Assembly: GCA_030654395.1 (NCBI GenBank)
Contig: JAURXM010000116.1
Span: forward strand, 124,001 to 188,000
Origin: Aquabacterium sp.
Lineage (GTDB): Bacteria; Pseudomonadota; Gammaproteobacteria; Burkholderiales; Burkholderiaceae_C
DNA: 64,000 nt
Reading direction: 5' to 3'
A program made the translations under genes and the position numbers. The notes under the pieces were generated by a model. The model searched no databases. It was given only the letters and a program-made list of their open reading frames with translations, and was not told the DNA's origin. Numbering within the stretch: the first letter of the stretch is position 1; each line of letters starts with the position of its first letter. This document shows positions 36,142 to 45,001 of the stretch, piece after piece.

Positions 36142-36498
36142 ATGAGCACACCACGTTTATTCAAAAGCGCCGATTTTCTGCAACCCGCTGATGGCGAACC
36201 GATCCGCTCGGTGGTGACGCAGTCTGATGAAGCGGTGATCGTGGCTTGGCATGTGCAAGCGGGGCAGCGTATCGCGGCACATGTGCACCCGCACGGGCAG
36301 GACACGTGGACGGTGTTGTCGGGCGAGGGGCAGTATCAACTCGACGATGAGGGCACGACACGCACCATCGTGGCCGGTGATGTGGTGGTGGCGCACACCG
36401 GGTGTGTGCATGGTGTGTACAACGCGGGCACCGCACCCTTGATTTTCATCTCGGTGGTGTGCCCTGCTGATGCGGGCTACGAACTGCTGGGTGCTTGA
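36142..36498 (+). CDS. Single-domain cupin protein
   Basis: The 118-residue product is a small beta-barrel cupin. The metal motif is partly visible as AAHVHPHGQDTWTVLSGEG (His and Glu/Gln ligands near 46-52) and the second half has AGDVVVAHTGCVHGVYN. Function is unknown; in this setting it could act as an oxidative-stress or sensor protein, since cupins are sometimes fused to zinc anti-sigma domains. It is 34 bp after doxX on the same strand and convergent with mtgA. Confidence 0.82.
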   Translation: MSTPRLFKSADFLQPADGEPIRSVVTQSDEAVIVAWHVQAGQRIAAHVHPHGQDTWTVLSGEGQYQLDDEGTTRTIVAGDVVVAHTGCVHGVYNAGTAPLIFISVVCPADAGYELLGA

Positions 36499-36508
36499 GG
36501 GTGCTTAA

Positions 36509-36525
36509 AGCTGCTTAAGGCAGCT
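36509..36525. terminator. Short hairpin between convergent cupin and mtgA genes
   Basis: AGCTGC-TTAAG-GCAGCT is a perfect 6-bp stem with a 5-base loop lying 11 bp after the cupin stop and overlapping the mtgA stop. It could end transcription in either direction, but no T-run is present, so this is tentative. Confidence 0.3.
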
Positions 36526-37315
36526 CGGCGCCACCCATGCGTGCGGCGATCACGCCTGAGCGCGACATGATGTAACCCGAGCCCGGTTGCTTCTCAAAGC
36601 GCTTGGGTGCGGGCAGCATCACGGCCAGCCGCGCCGCTTGCTTGCTGCCCAGTTGATTGGCGTCGACCCTGAAGTAGTGGCGCGAGGCCGCTTGTGCGCC
36701 AAACAGGCCTTCGCCCCATTCGACGTTGTTGAGGTAGATGTCCAAGATGCGCTCTTTGCCCAGCAGGCCCTCCAGCATGAAGGTGATCGCGAACTCTTCT
36801 GCTTTGCGCAGCAAACTGCGCTCGCTGCTCAGGAACAGGTTTTTGGCCAGTTGTTGCGTGATCGTTGAGCCACCGATGACTTTGGGGGTTGCCGAGGCCG
36901 ATGCGACTTGGGGTGCAGGTGGGGTGCGGCCTCGCGCCTTGGCACGCTCGACCGCACGTTCATACCGCGCTTGGGATTGCTGCCGCGCACGGTCAACCTT
37001 GGCTTGGGCTTGGTTGTTGCGTTTCCAGGCGTTTTGCAGCGCATCCCATTCGACGCCGCAATGGTCGGCGAAGTTGGCATCCTCGGAGGTGATCACGGCA
37101 CGCTTGAGGTTGTCGGATATGGCCGCGTAGGGGCGCGATTCTTGTGACCACAAGACTTGGCCTTGCTCACGCACCAAGCGGGTCATCTCGCTGCGTTGGA
37201 AGGTGGTGGACTGTGGGTCGACAAAGCGCATCAAGCCGATGCGGGCCGCAAAGTAGAGCTGCAGGCTCAAGCCGCTCAGCAGCACAAGGATCAGGATTCG
37301 CCAAGCGGTGCGCAT
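36515..37315 (-). CDS. mtgA: Monofunctional peptidoglycan glycosyltransferase MtgA
   Basis: MtgA polymerises lipid II into glycan strands. The 266-residue GT51 protein has an N-terminal membrane anchor (about 5-23), the catalytic SEDANF (Glu78), GGSTITQQLAKNLFL at 148-162, and LEGLLGKERILDIYLNNVEWG. Between the first two motifs there is an Ala/Arg/Gln-rich insertion at about residues 100-145 that looks helical and polar. It is the last gene of the RNB-tonB-aroE-mtgA block, 12 bp after aroE. Confidence 0.94.
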   Translation of the reverse strand: MRTAWRILILVLLSGLSLQLYFAARIGLMRFVDPQSTTFQRSEMTRLVREQGQVLWSQESRPYAAISDNLKRAVITSEDANFADHCGVEWDALQNAWKRNNQAQAKVDRARQQSQARYERAVERAKARGRTPPAPQVASASATPKVIGGSTITQQLAKNLFLSSERSLLRKAEEFAITFMLEGLLGKERILDIYLNNVEWGEGLFGAQAASRHYFRVDANQLGSKQAARLAVMLPAPKRFEKQPGSGYIMSRSGVIAARMGGAELP

Positions 37316-37327
37316 CTGGATGTCCGT

Positions 37328-38206
37328 TCAGTGGGCACTGTGGCCATCGACCAGCGCACGCATGTGGGCCAGCACGGGTGCGGTGTCCGGCCTGATGCCG
37401 CGCCACAGTGTGAAGCTCTCTGCCGCTTGTTCAACCAGCATGCCCAAGCCATCGCGTGCGACACCGCCATGTGCACGGGCCCAGTCCAAAAAGGCTTGGG
37501 CAGCCGTGCCATACATCATGTCCAGCGCGAGTGCGCCGGGTTTGAGCACTTGCGGGCCGACAGGCACGCCGCTGCCAGACAGGCTTGCTGCGGTGGCATT
37601 GATGAACACGTCAAAGGCCTCGCCAGCTTGGTCTAAGCCGCAGGCGCGCAGGAGCACGCCATGTTGCGCTGCCAAAGCGGCATGGCGATCGACAATGGCT
37701 TGGGCCTTGTCCACCGTGCGATTGGCCACGACGACCTCAGCGGGACCGGCCTCCAGGATGGGGCCCAGTGCCCCCGCACTGGCGCCACCGGCACCTAGGA
37801 GCAGCACGCGCTGGCCGGCAAGTGGCACGCCAGCGTTGAGTGTGATGTCGCGCACCAAGCCCACGCCATCGGTGTTGTCGGCCAGCCAGCCACCATCGCT
37901 GTCGGCATCAAAGCGCAAGGTATTGGCCGCTTGTGCCAACTCGGCTCTGGCGGTGCGCCGTGCCGCCAGCTCGAATGCTTCGAACTTGAAGGGCACGGTC
38001 ACGTTGCAGCCCTTGGCGCCGCCAGCCGCGAAGGCTTTGATGTGGGCTTTGAACCCGTCCATTGGGCACAGCAGGCGGCTATAGCTCACGCCCTGGCCCG
38101 TCTGTTGGGCGAAGTGTTGGTGGATCAATGGTGAGCGGCTGTGCTCAACCGGGTTGCCTGCCACGGCGTAACGATCTGCAGTGATGATCTGGCTGATGTC
38201 GCTCAT
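37328..38206 (-). CDS. aroE: Shikimate dehydrogenase
   Basis: AroE reduces 3-dehydroshikimate to shikimate with NADPH in aromatic amino acid synthesis. The 292-residue protein shows the substrate site [14 protein letters not shown] near residues 12-25, GCNVTVPFK with the catalytic Lys, [11 protein letters not shown], and the nucleotide loop [10 protein letters not shown]. The C-terminal third has ALDMMYG. The gene sits 4 bp after the TonB-like gene and 12 bp before mtgA, so it is co-transcribed. Confidence 0.96.
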   Translation of the reverse strand: MSDISQIITADRYAVAGNPVEHSRSPLIHQHFAQQTGQGVSYSRLLCPMDGFKAHIKAFAAGGAKGCNVTVPFKFEAFELAARRTARAELAQAANTLRFDADSDGGWLADNTDGVGLVRDITLNAGVPLAGQRVLLLGAGGASAGALGPILEAGPAEVVVANRTVDKAQAIVDRHAALAAQHGVLLRACGLDQAGEAFDVFINATAASLSGSGVPVGPQVLKPGALALDMMYGTAAQAFLDWARAHGGVARDGLGMLVEQAAESFTLWRGIRPDTAPVLAHMRALVDGHSAH

Positions 38207-38210
38207 GTCT

Positions 38211-39089
38211 TTACTTGGTATCGGGGGCTTGTGTGGTGGCTTGCATGCCCTCGTCGCGCGTGAAGCGAAAGCGCGATGAGATCAGCAGCAGGTCGCGTCC
38301 GGCCATGACCTCGGCAGGCACCATGCCAAAGGGCCCCGCATTCATCACGATGGCCCGGGCACGTTTGTCCAGCTGCTTGTTGCCCGATGTGCGCGTGATG
38401 ATGGTGTCAATCACCTTGCCTTGCGGGTTGATCCAGACTTCCATCACCATCGCGCCGTATATCTTTTGGCCATTGACCGATGGGAAGTGCGCGGTGCCTG
38501 CCCGCTCGACCTGCGTGCGGAACTGGCTGTAGTACATCGCATCCGCCGACTTCATCGTGGCTGGGCTGATGTAGCGCTTTTTGGGGCGCGCGTTTTCTTC
38601 GCGCACGCGCTTGTCGATCTCGGCCAGCAGCTTGGTCAGTTGGCGGCGGCGCTCGTCTTCTGCGCGCATGGCTTCGGTTTCGGCCTTGCTGCGGGGCTGA
38701 GGCGGCGGCAGGGCGGCCAGCTCGTCCTTCATCTGGCTGAGCAGCTGCCTTTGCTCTTGCTGCATTTGCTCGATCATTTTGGCGGTTTGCGCCATGGTGT
38801 CGCCCATCTCTGACTCGGGTGACGGCGGCAGAGGTGAGGTGGCGCGCCCCGTGGTTTCGCCACCACCGGCTAGATTTTGCTGCGCCAGCGCTTGGGCTTT
38901 GTCTGGCGGGGCCTCGCTGCCCGCGTTGACCAAAATGACTTCGAGCGGGGTGTCCTTGAAGGTGCGGTTGAAGCCTTCAGGGTCAATCAAACGAAAGCTG
39001 AACAGGCCGCCATGCAGCAGCGCTGACACCCCCAAGCAGATTTGAAGGAGGGTCAGTCGCGTCCACAGTGAGCGCAGGCGTGGGTGCAT
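38211..39089 (-). CDS. TonB-like C-terminal domain protein
   Basis: The 292-residue protein has a short cytoplasmic N-terminus, one membrane segment at about 13-31, a long Gln/Glu/Pro-rich periplasmic stalk (about 60-170) with a coiled-coil-like stretch [20 protein letters not shown], and a C-terminal TonB fold ([20 protein letters not shown] near 208-227). It could energise an outer-membrane receptor or act as a structural link. ExbB and ExbD are not beside it. It lies between the RNB gene and aroE, a conserved order in Comamonadaceae-like genomes. Confidence 0.85.
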   Translation of the reverse strand: MHPRLRSLWTRLTLLQICLGVSALLHGGLFSFRLIDPEGFNRTFKDTPLEVILVNAGSEAPPDKAQALAQQNLAGGGETTGRATSPLPPSPESEMGDTMAQTAKMIEQMQQEQRQLLSQMKDELAALPPPQPRSKAETEAMRAEDERRRQLTKLLAEIDKRVREENARPKKRYISPATMKSADAMYYSQFRTQVERAGTAHFPSVNGQKIYGAMVMEVWINPQGKVIDTIITRTSGNKQLDKRARAIVMNAGPFGMVPAEVMAGRDLLLISSRFRFTRDEGMQATTQAPDTK

Positions 39090-39102
39090 CCGGTGGGCGG
39101 GC

Positions 39103-41154
39103 TTAAGGGGCCGCAGCAGGTGGGTCGGACTCGGTCAGGTCAATGGCCAAGGTCAAAGGCCCTGCATTGTCGGTCACCTCGTCCTCGCCATCGGCTTCAG
39201 CATCACCCTGATCTGCGGGTGTGGCTTCATCGAGACGCGCGATCACACTGGCGTGCACATCCAGTGTCAGCTCATCGACACCTGTCACCCGGACACGCAC
39301 TTTGGCGTTGCGAGGCAGCTTGTCGGCGCCGATGGCCGTGAAGACCAAGGGCAGCGTATCGGCCCTGACCAAGCCGTTCATCATCACGGCGCAGTCCAGC
39401 TCGGTGATCTCTTGCTGGCCCAAGTAACGCAGGGCCCAGTAGCGCTCTAAGCTGGATTGGAAGCCGTTGTAGGCGCTGTAGGCGGTGTCAAAGTTCGAGA
39501 TCACGGCGAACAGCTCTGCGTCGCGCGGCTTGAACGGTGCGGCCAAGGCTGCGGTGCGGCCGTGTTTGGCGCAGGCCACGATTTGCCATTGGTTGACCAA
39601 GTCAACGTAGCGGCGCAGCGGTGAGGTGGCCCAGGTGTACTGCGCCACGCCCATGCCCGCGTGCGGGGCGGCCTTGGTGCTCATGCGCACTTTGATGCCG
39701 GGCTGCAAGCTGGCTTGGCTGCGGTAGATGCCGGGCACGCCCAGGTCGTTGAGCCAGCCACCCCAGGTGCTGTTGGCCAAGATCATGGCTTCGGCCACGA
39801 TCAGGTCGAGCGCTGAGCCGCGCTGGCGTGTGCCAATGACCACCTGCTCGCGCCCTGTAGGTTCGATGCCGTCGCCGATGGTGTTTTCACCTTCTGCGCT
39901 CATCAGCTTGAAGGTGTAGTCCGGGCGGTTGAAGTTCTCGGGCTTGCCGCGCACCACTTCGCGCTGGGCCTTGAGGTGGCGCGCCAAGCGAAACGCAAAG
40001 GCAAGTTCGCTCGCAAAGGCGTAGTCGGCAGGGGCTTCGCCAGTCAGGGTGGCGTCCGTGATGACGCCGTCGAGCTTGTCGTGGCGCAGGTTGGCGGCAA
40101 TGGGCACGCGCTCTAGCTTGGTCTCGCTGCCTTTGAGCGCCAGTGTGGCTTCGTCAAAGGACACGTACAGCGACACGGCAGGGCAGTCGCGCCCTTCAAT
40201 CAAGGTGTAGGTTTGCACGACCTCATCGGGCAGCATGGTGATTTTGTGGCCGGGCATGTACACGGTGGACATGCGCGCACGTGCCAAGTTGTCCACGGCG
40301 CTGCCCGGTGCCATGGCCAAGCTGGGTGCAGCGATGTGGATGCCGTAGGTGACGGTGCCACTGCCCAAGCCTTGCACGGACAGCGCATCGTCGATCTCGG
40401 TGGTCATCGAGTCATCGATCGAGAAGGCCTGCACGGTAGCCAGCGGCAGCTCATCCTTGATCGGCGGGGCGTCCACGCTGGGGAAGCCCGCGCCCTTGGG
40501 GAAGTACTCAAACAAGAAGCGTTTGTAGTGGAACTGGTAGGCGCTGTCGATGGCGCCAGCACCCTTGAGCAGGTCCAACGGCGCGCGTTGTGTGGCCTTG
40601 GATGCGTCGACCACAGCCTTGTATTCAGGCGCGTTTTTGTCGGGCTTGAACAGGATTTTGTAGAGCTGGTCTTTGATGGGCTGTGGGCATTGCCCGGTGG
40701 CCAGCTCTTGCGTCCATTGCTCAATTTGCAGGGCTTGTTGCTTTTTACGTTCGATGGCGGCCAGCGCCAGCTTGAGGATGTCCTCAGGGGCTTTGCGAAA
40801 ACGCCCTTTGCCACGGCGGTGGAAATAGTGCGGGGTCTCAAACAGACGCATCAGCATGGCTGTTTGCTGCACGGCATCGGCGTTGGCACTGAAATACTCG
40901 CGGGTGACGTCCTCGAAGCTGAAGTCCTCTTCAGGGGCGACCTCCCAGATCAAGTCGACATCGATCTCTGCAGATTGGGCAGCGCCCTGTGCCAACACCT
41001 CGGCCGGGGACGGCTTTGCGAACTTGATCAGCACGTTGGCGGCTTTCACCTTGACGCGTTTGCCCGAATCAAGCTCGATCTGCATCGAACTGTCGGCTTC
41101 GGACATCACACGGCCGGCCTGGAATTTACCGGCATCGTCAAAAAGGGCAAACAT
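39103..41154 (-). CDS. RNB-domain exoribonuclease (RNase II family)
   Basis: RNase II-type enzymes degrade single-stranded RNA 3' to 5'. The 683-residue product has the catalytic acidic cluster in DDSMTTEIDDAL, where the usual second Asp is Glu, a variant I also associate with non-classical RNB subfamilies. Further landmarks are STVYMPGHKITMLP, LIVAEAMILAN and YTWATSPLRRYVDLVNQW. The short N-terminal region suggests a reduced cold-shock domain. I chose ATG 41154 because longer forms overlap the upstream esterase gene and add unconserved residues. It heads the tonB-aroE-mtgA block. Confidence 0.88.
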   Translation of the reverse strand: MFALFDDAGKFQAGRVMSEADSSMQIELDSGKRVKVKAANVLIKFAKPSPAEVLAQGAAQSAEIDVDLIWEVAPEEDFSFEDVTREYFSANADAVQQTAMLMRLFETPHYFHRRGKGRFRKAPEDILKLALAAIERKKQQALQIEQWTQELATGQCPQPIKDQLYKILFKPDKNAPEYKAVVDASKATQRAPLDLLKGAGAIDSAYQFHYKRFLFEYFPKGAGFPSVDAPPIKDELPLATVQAFSIDDSMTTEIDDALSVQGLGSGTVTYGIHIAAPSLAMAPGSAVDNLARARMSTVYMPGHKITMLPDEVVQTYTLIEGRDCPAVSLYVSFDEATLALKGSETKLERVPIAANLRHDKLDGVITDATLTGEAPADYAFASELAFAFRLARHLKAQREVVRGKPENFNRPDYTFKLMSAEGENTIGDGIEPTGREQVVIGTRQRGSALDLIVAEAMILANSTWGGWLNDLGVPGIYRSQASLQPGIKVRMSTKAAPHAGMGVAQYTWATSPLRRYVDLVNQWQIVACAKHGRTAALAAPFKPRDAELFAVISNFDTAYSAYNGFQSSLERYWALRYLGQQEITELDCAVMMNGLVRADTLPLVFTAIGADKLPRNAKVRVRVTGVDELTLDVHASVIARLDEATPADQGDAEADGEDEVTDNAGPLTLAIDLTESDPPAAAP

Positions 41155-41176
41155 CGAATGGGGGCTCGCTTGGAAA

Positions 41177-41803
41177 TCAGAGGGGGATTGTCCCATTTTG
41201 CAGAGCCAACCACCGCAAAAGGGTGGGCATGTGCACATCAAAATCACTGACCGCGTGGTCGCTGCCGTCCAGCAGGTGGATGTGGGCGCCGGGATAGTGG
41301 CTGTGCATTTCACGCCAATCCAGCACCTCGTCACCTTGGGCGATCAGGGCCCAGTAGCGGTCGGGCCGGGTGATGGGGTAGGGTGCCATGGCCTCTAGCT
41401 CGGTGATGAACTCGGGCCGAAAGAAGAAGCGGTCCTGCGGGTCGTCGTAGGTGGTTTGCTCGCCGATGTAACGCGCCAAATCACGGGCCGGGGCCACCGC
41501 CGGGTTGATGAGGGCGGCTCGGCAGCCTATTTGCTCGGCCAACACGGTGGCATAAAAGCCGCCCAATGACGAGCCAATCACGACCGTGGTCGCCACAGGC
41601 CAGTCCGCGATCAGCGCGCGCAGCTCGGCCAAGGCTTGTGCGGGCGACGGGGGCAGTTGCGGGTTGGCCCACACCATGTTGCTGCCCTGGGCTTGCAAGG
41701 CCCGGATGGCGGTGTTCATTTTTTGCGATTTGGCCGAACGCGGCGACGACCTGAAGCCGTGCAGGTAGAGCAGGTGGGTGGGTGCAAGGGCGGGCTGAGT
41801 CAT
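41177..41803 (-). CDS. YqiA/UPF0227-like esterase
   Basis: The 208-residue alpha/beta-hydrolase has LLYLHGFRSSPRSAKS near the N-terminus, the nucleophile elbow VIGSSLGGFYA, an acid-bearing AQGDEVLDWREM strand, and a late LLDGSDHAVSDF with the catalytic His. This is the YqiA pattern of small esterases. The ATG at 41803 fits the conserved start; the frame extends upstream without similarity. It is 22 bp upstream of the RNB gene on the same strand. Confidence 0.88.
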   Translation of the reverse strand: MTQPALAPTHLLYLHGFRSSPRSAKSQKMNTAIRALQAQGSNMVWANPQLPPSPAQALAELRALIADWPVATTVVIGSSLGGFYATVLAEQIGCRAALINPAVAPARDLARYIGEQTTYDDPQDRFFFRPEFITELEAMAPYPITRPDRYWALIAQGDEVLDWREMHSHYPGAHIHLLDGSDHAVSDFDVHMPTLLRWLALQNGTIPL

Positions 41804-41922
41804 GTCGACATTGTCAATCAAACGGCCCTTAAACCCTTTGTTTGACGGCCGTTCGGCGTTTGTCACAAAGCTGTCAGCAATGAGCCAATAGGATCACGCT
41901 CGGTGTAGAAGGATCCCCCCAC

Positions 41923-42357
41923 ATGAACACGTTTCAAACGCCACGCATCGCCCATAGGGTGCGCGGTTTTACCTTGTTAGAGCTGCTGGTTGTGCTGGTC
42001 ATCATTGGCTTGTTGGCCGGTTATGTGGGGCCGCGATTTTTTGCCCAGATTGGCAAATCAGAGGTGAAGACGGCTGCCGCGCAGCTCGATGCACTGGGTA
42101 AAGCGTTTGACCAATATCGGCTGGACACCGGCCACTACCCCACGACAGAGCAGGGGCAGGGCGCCCTGTGGGTCAAGCCTGCGGATGAGTCACGTTGGTG
42201 GGGCCCGTATTTGCGCAAAGCCCCGCCCAAAGACCCGTGGGGGCGCGAGTACGTGTACAAGGCGCCCGGCGACCACGGCGACTATGACTTGTTCTCGTTG
42301 GGCAAGGATGGCCGTGAAGGTGGCGAGGGCGAAGACCAGGACATCACCAACTGGTGA
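41923..42357 (+). CDS. gspG: Type II secretion major pseudopilin GspG
   Basis: GspG forms the pseudopilus that pushes substrates through the secretin. The 144-residue product has the prepilin peptidase site RG-FTLLELLVVLVIIGLL at about 14-31 with Glu5 of the mature protein, the Ala-rich helix, and the family end with YPTTEQGQGAL and PWGREYVYKAPG, GKDGREGGEGED. It is the first gene of a nine-gene rightward operon. The gspF start overlaps its stop by one base. Confidence 0.95.
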   Translation: MNTFQTPRIAHRVRGFTLLELLVVLVIIGLLAGYVGPRFFAQIGKSEVKTAAAQLDALGKAFDQYRLDTGHYPTTEQGQGALWVKPADESRWWGPYLRKAPPKDPWGREYVYKAPGDHGDYDLFSLGKDGREGGEGEDQDITNW

Positions 42358-43463
42358 TGCGCGCAGCCACAGCCATGACCGTGCGCCGTCCCACATCCCC
42401 TTCTGCTGCTTTCAATAAGCCTGTGCGGCAACGCAAGTCGGCCTTCCCGCGTCGCCTGTTCTGTCAGGAGTTGGCCGTGTTGCTGGACGCAGGCATCCCG
42501 CTGTACGAGTCCTTGATGACCTTGCGCGAGAAGGAAGAGTCCAGCGGCGTGGCGCAAACTTTGTCCACTTTGACGACGGCCTTGTCGCAGGGTAAGACCT
42601 TGTCTCAGGCCATGCGCATGCAGCCTGAGGCCTTCAGCTCGCTGTTGATCGCCTCGATTGAGGCCAGCCAGCGCACAGGGCAGACTGCACAGGCTTTGCG
42701 CCAACACGCGGCCTACTTGGCGTGGCTCTCTGGCTTGCGTGACAAGCTGGTGGGGGCCGCCATCTATCCGGCGATTCTGATTGGCGCGAGCTTCTTGGTC
42801 ATCACCTTTTTGACCGTGTTTGTGGTGCCCCGTTTTGCAGACATCTACGAGGGCATGGGCGGTGAGCTGCCTTGGTTGTCGGGCGTGTTGCTGGGCACAG
42901 GCAAGGCCGTCGGGGCGCACCCGTGGTTGGTGTTGGGCGGCATGGTCGCAGCGGGGGTGGCTTGCGCATCAGCATGGCAATCACCTGTTGTGCGCTCGGC
43001 CTTGTCTGCGCGCTTGTGGCAAATGCCCGTGATTGGGCCGCGCTTGCGTTTGATTGAATTGGCTGCGCTGTACCGCACGCTGGGTTTGCTGCTGCAAGCC
43101 GGTGTGGCCGTTGTGCCCGCGCTGGAGGCATCGAGCGAATTAGTCGGCCCTGCTTTGCGCCCTTCTCTGCAACAGGCCACACGCCGTGTGCGCGATGGTG
43201 CGCGCCTGTCAGACAGCCTGCATCACTGTGTGCTGACGACGCCCGTGTCTGTGCGCATGATCCGCGTCGGTGAACAGTCCGGTGAGTTGGGCCCCATGCT
43301 GGAGCGTGCAGCCACCTTCTATGACGAGGAGTTGGCGCGCTTTACAGATTGGGTCGGCAAGGTCGTCAGCCCCGTGTTGATGCTGATCATGGGTGTGTTG
43401 ATTGGCGGCATCGTGGTGCTGATGTACTTGCCCATATTCCAAGTCGCGGAGCAGATCCAGTGA
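42357..43463 (+). CDS. gspF: Type II secretion/pilus inner-membrane platform protein GspF
   Basis: GspF is the polytopic platform on which the ATPase acts. The 368-residue protein has two duplicated cytoplasmic T2SSF domains (FCQELAVLLDAGIPLYESL near 36-54 and LYRTLGLLLQAGVAVVPAL near 240-258) and three membrane helices (about 140-160, 186-206, 340-360). It starts at ATG 42357 (TGATG overlap with gspG) and its stop overlaps the GTG start of gspE. Confidence 0.94.
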   Translation: MRAATAMTVRRPTSPSAAFNKPVRQRKSAFPRRLFCQELAVLLDAGIPLYESLMTLREKEESSGVAQTLSTLTTALSQGKTLSQAMRMQPEAFSSLLIASIEASQRTGQTAQALRQHAAYLAWLSGLRDKLVGAAIYPAILIGASFLVITFLTVFVVPRFADIYEGMGGELPWLSGVLLGTGKAVGAHPWLVLGGMVAAGVACASAWQSPVVRSALSARLWQMPVIGPRLRLIELAALYRTLGLLLQAGVAVVPALEASSELVGPALRPSLQQATRRVRDGARLSDSLHHCVLTTPVSVRMIRVGEQSGELGPMLERAATFYDEELARFTDWVGKVVSPVLMLIMGVLIGGIVVLMYLPIFQVAEQIQ

Positions 43464-45001
43464 GCGCCGTGTTGAGTTGGACGCCGGACTGGACGCTGTG
43501 GCCACTGTCCAAAGCCTTGCGACTGCGTGCCGTGGTGGCGCGCGATACCCATGATCAATGGTGCGCGTTGACCACATCGGTGGACGATGTGTTGTTGCGT
43601 GAGGCGGTGGGCCGCGCTGTCACGCACACCCTTCACTGGCATGAGGTTGATGAAGACACGCTGGCGGTGTTGCTGGCACGCGGCGAGCAAAGCTTTGAGG
43701 CACGCGGCACGTTTGTGCATGAAGACGGTGCTGGTGATGGTGCGGCCAATGTCGCGCAAGGCGGGGCCGAAGTACACGCCTTGTCTGTCGATGCCATTAG
43801 CCGCCAAAGCAGCCCCGTGGTCAAGCTGCTGGACGCTACGCTGTTTGATGCGCTCAAGGCCCACGCCAGTGACTTGCACTTAGAGTCAACAGCCAAAGGC
43901 ATGGTGATCCGCCACCGTCTTGATGGCGTGATGCTGCATGTGGGTGACGTCGGGTCGCGCGAGGTGGCCGAGCAACTGGTGTCGCGCTTGAAGGTCATGG
44001 CCGAGTTGGACATCGGTGAGCGGCGTTTGCCGCAAGACGGCCGCTTCAAGCTGCGTGTGCAGCAATCGGCTGACAGCGGTGTGCGTGATGTGGATTTTCG
44101 CGTCTCGATCATGCCCAGCAGCTTTGGCGAAGATGCTGTGCTGCGTATCCTTGACCGCAGCCGCTTGTCCAGCGAGGCCGAGGCCTTAAGCTTGGAGAGC
44201 CTCGGTTTTGAGGCCGATGATGCGGCTGTCGTGCGTCGCCTGGCACGCAAGCCCTATGGCATGTTGCTGGTCACCGGTCCCACTGGCAGCGGCAAGACCA
44301 CGACGCTGTATGCCGTGGTGCAAGACATCAATGATGGCACCGACAAAATCATCACCATTGAAGACCCGGTTGAATACCAACTCGGTGGCGTCGTGCAAAT
44401 ACCAGTCAATGAGAAAAAAGGCCTGACCTTTGCGCGTGGTCTGCGCAGCATCTTGCGGCACGACCCTGATCGGGTCATGGTGGGTGAAATCCGCGATGCG
44501 GAAACCGCCCAAATCGCCTCACAAGCTGCGTTGACCGGGCACTTGGTCTTGTCCACCATCCACGCCAACAATGTGTTTGATGTGGTTGGGCGCTTCATGC
44601 ACATGGGCGTGGACCTCTACAACATGGTGTCAGCGCTCAACGGGGTGGTGGCGCAACGCCTGATGCGCAGACTGTGCGCGCACTGTGCCGCGCCATGGCA
44701 GCCTGAAGCAGCCGACTTGCGGGCGGCGCAGTTGCCGCTGGGCACACATGGCCGTTTCTTCAAAGCGGTGGGTTGCCCAGCGTGCCGTGGCACAGGCTAC
44801 AAGGGCCGCAAAGCCATCTCTGAAATCTTATTGATGGACGACACCTTGCGTGACCTGATCGTGACCCGCGCCTCGCTCATCAAAATCAAGGCGCATGCCC
44901 GTGCCAGTGGCACACGCTTGTTGCGTGAGTCTGCGCTGGCTTGTGTGCTGCGGGGCGATTCGTCCTTGGAAGAGCTCAACCGCGTGACCTTGGCAGAATG
45001 A
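43460..45001 (+). CDS. gspE: Secretion/pilus assembly ATPase GspE
   Basis: GspE powers pseudopilus assembly. The 513-residue ATPase shows Walker A GPTGSGKTT, the Asp box ITIEDPVEYQL, Walker B LRSILRHDPDRVMVGEIRD, the His box TGHLVLSTIHANN, and a Zn-binding CAHCAAPW plus CPACRGTGYKGRKA at the end. The start is GTG 43460, overlapping the gspF TGA as GTGA; the open frame upstream lies inside gspF. The N-terminal 110 residues are divergent, as usual for the adaptor domain. Confidence 0.94.
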   Translation: MSAVLSWTPDWTLWPLSKALRLRAVVARDTHDQWCALTTSVDDVLLREAVGRAVTHTLHWHEVDEDTLAVLLARGEQSFEARGTFVHEDGAGDGAANVAQGGAEVHALSVDAISRQSSPVVKLLDATLFDALKAHASDLHLESTAKGMVIRHRLDGVMLHVGDVGSREVAEQLVSRLKVMAELDIGERRLPQDGRFKLRVQQSADSGVRDVDFRVSIMPSSFGEDAVLRILDRSRLSSEAEALSLESLGFEADDAAVVRRLARKPYGMLLVTGPTGSGKTTTLYAVVQDINDGTDKIITIEDPVEYQLGGVVQIPVNEKKGLTFARGLRSILRHDPDRVMVGEIRDAETAQIASQAALTGHLVLSTIHANNVFDVVGRFMHMGVDLYNMVSALNGVVAQRLMRRLCAHCAAPWQPEAADLRAAQLPLGTHGRFFKAVGCPACRGTGYKGRKAISEILLMDDTLRDLIVTRASLIKIKAHARASGTRLLRESALACVLRGDSSLEELNRVTLAE

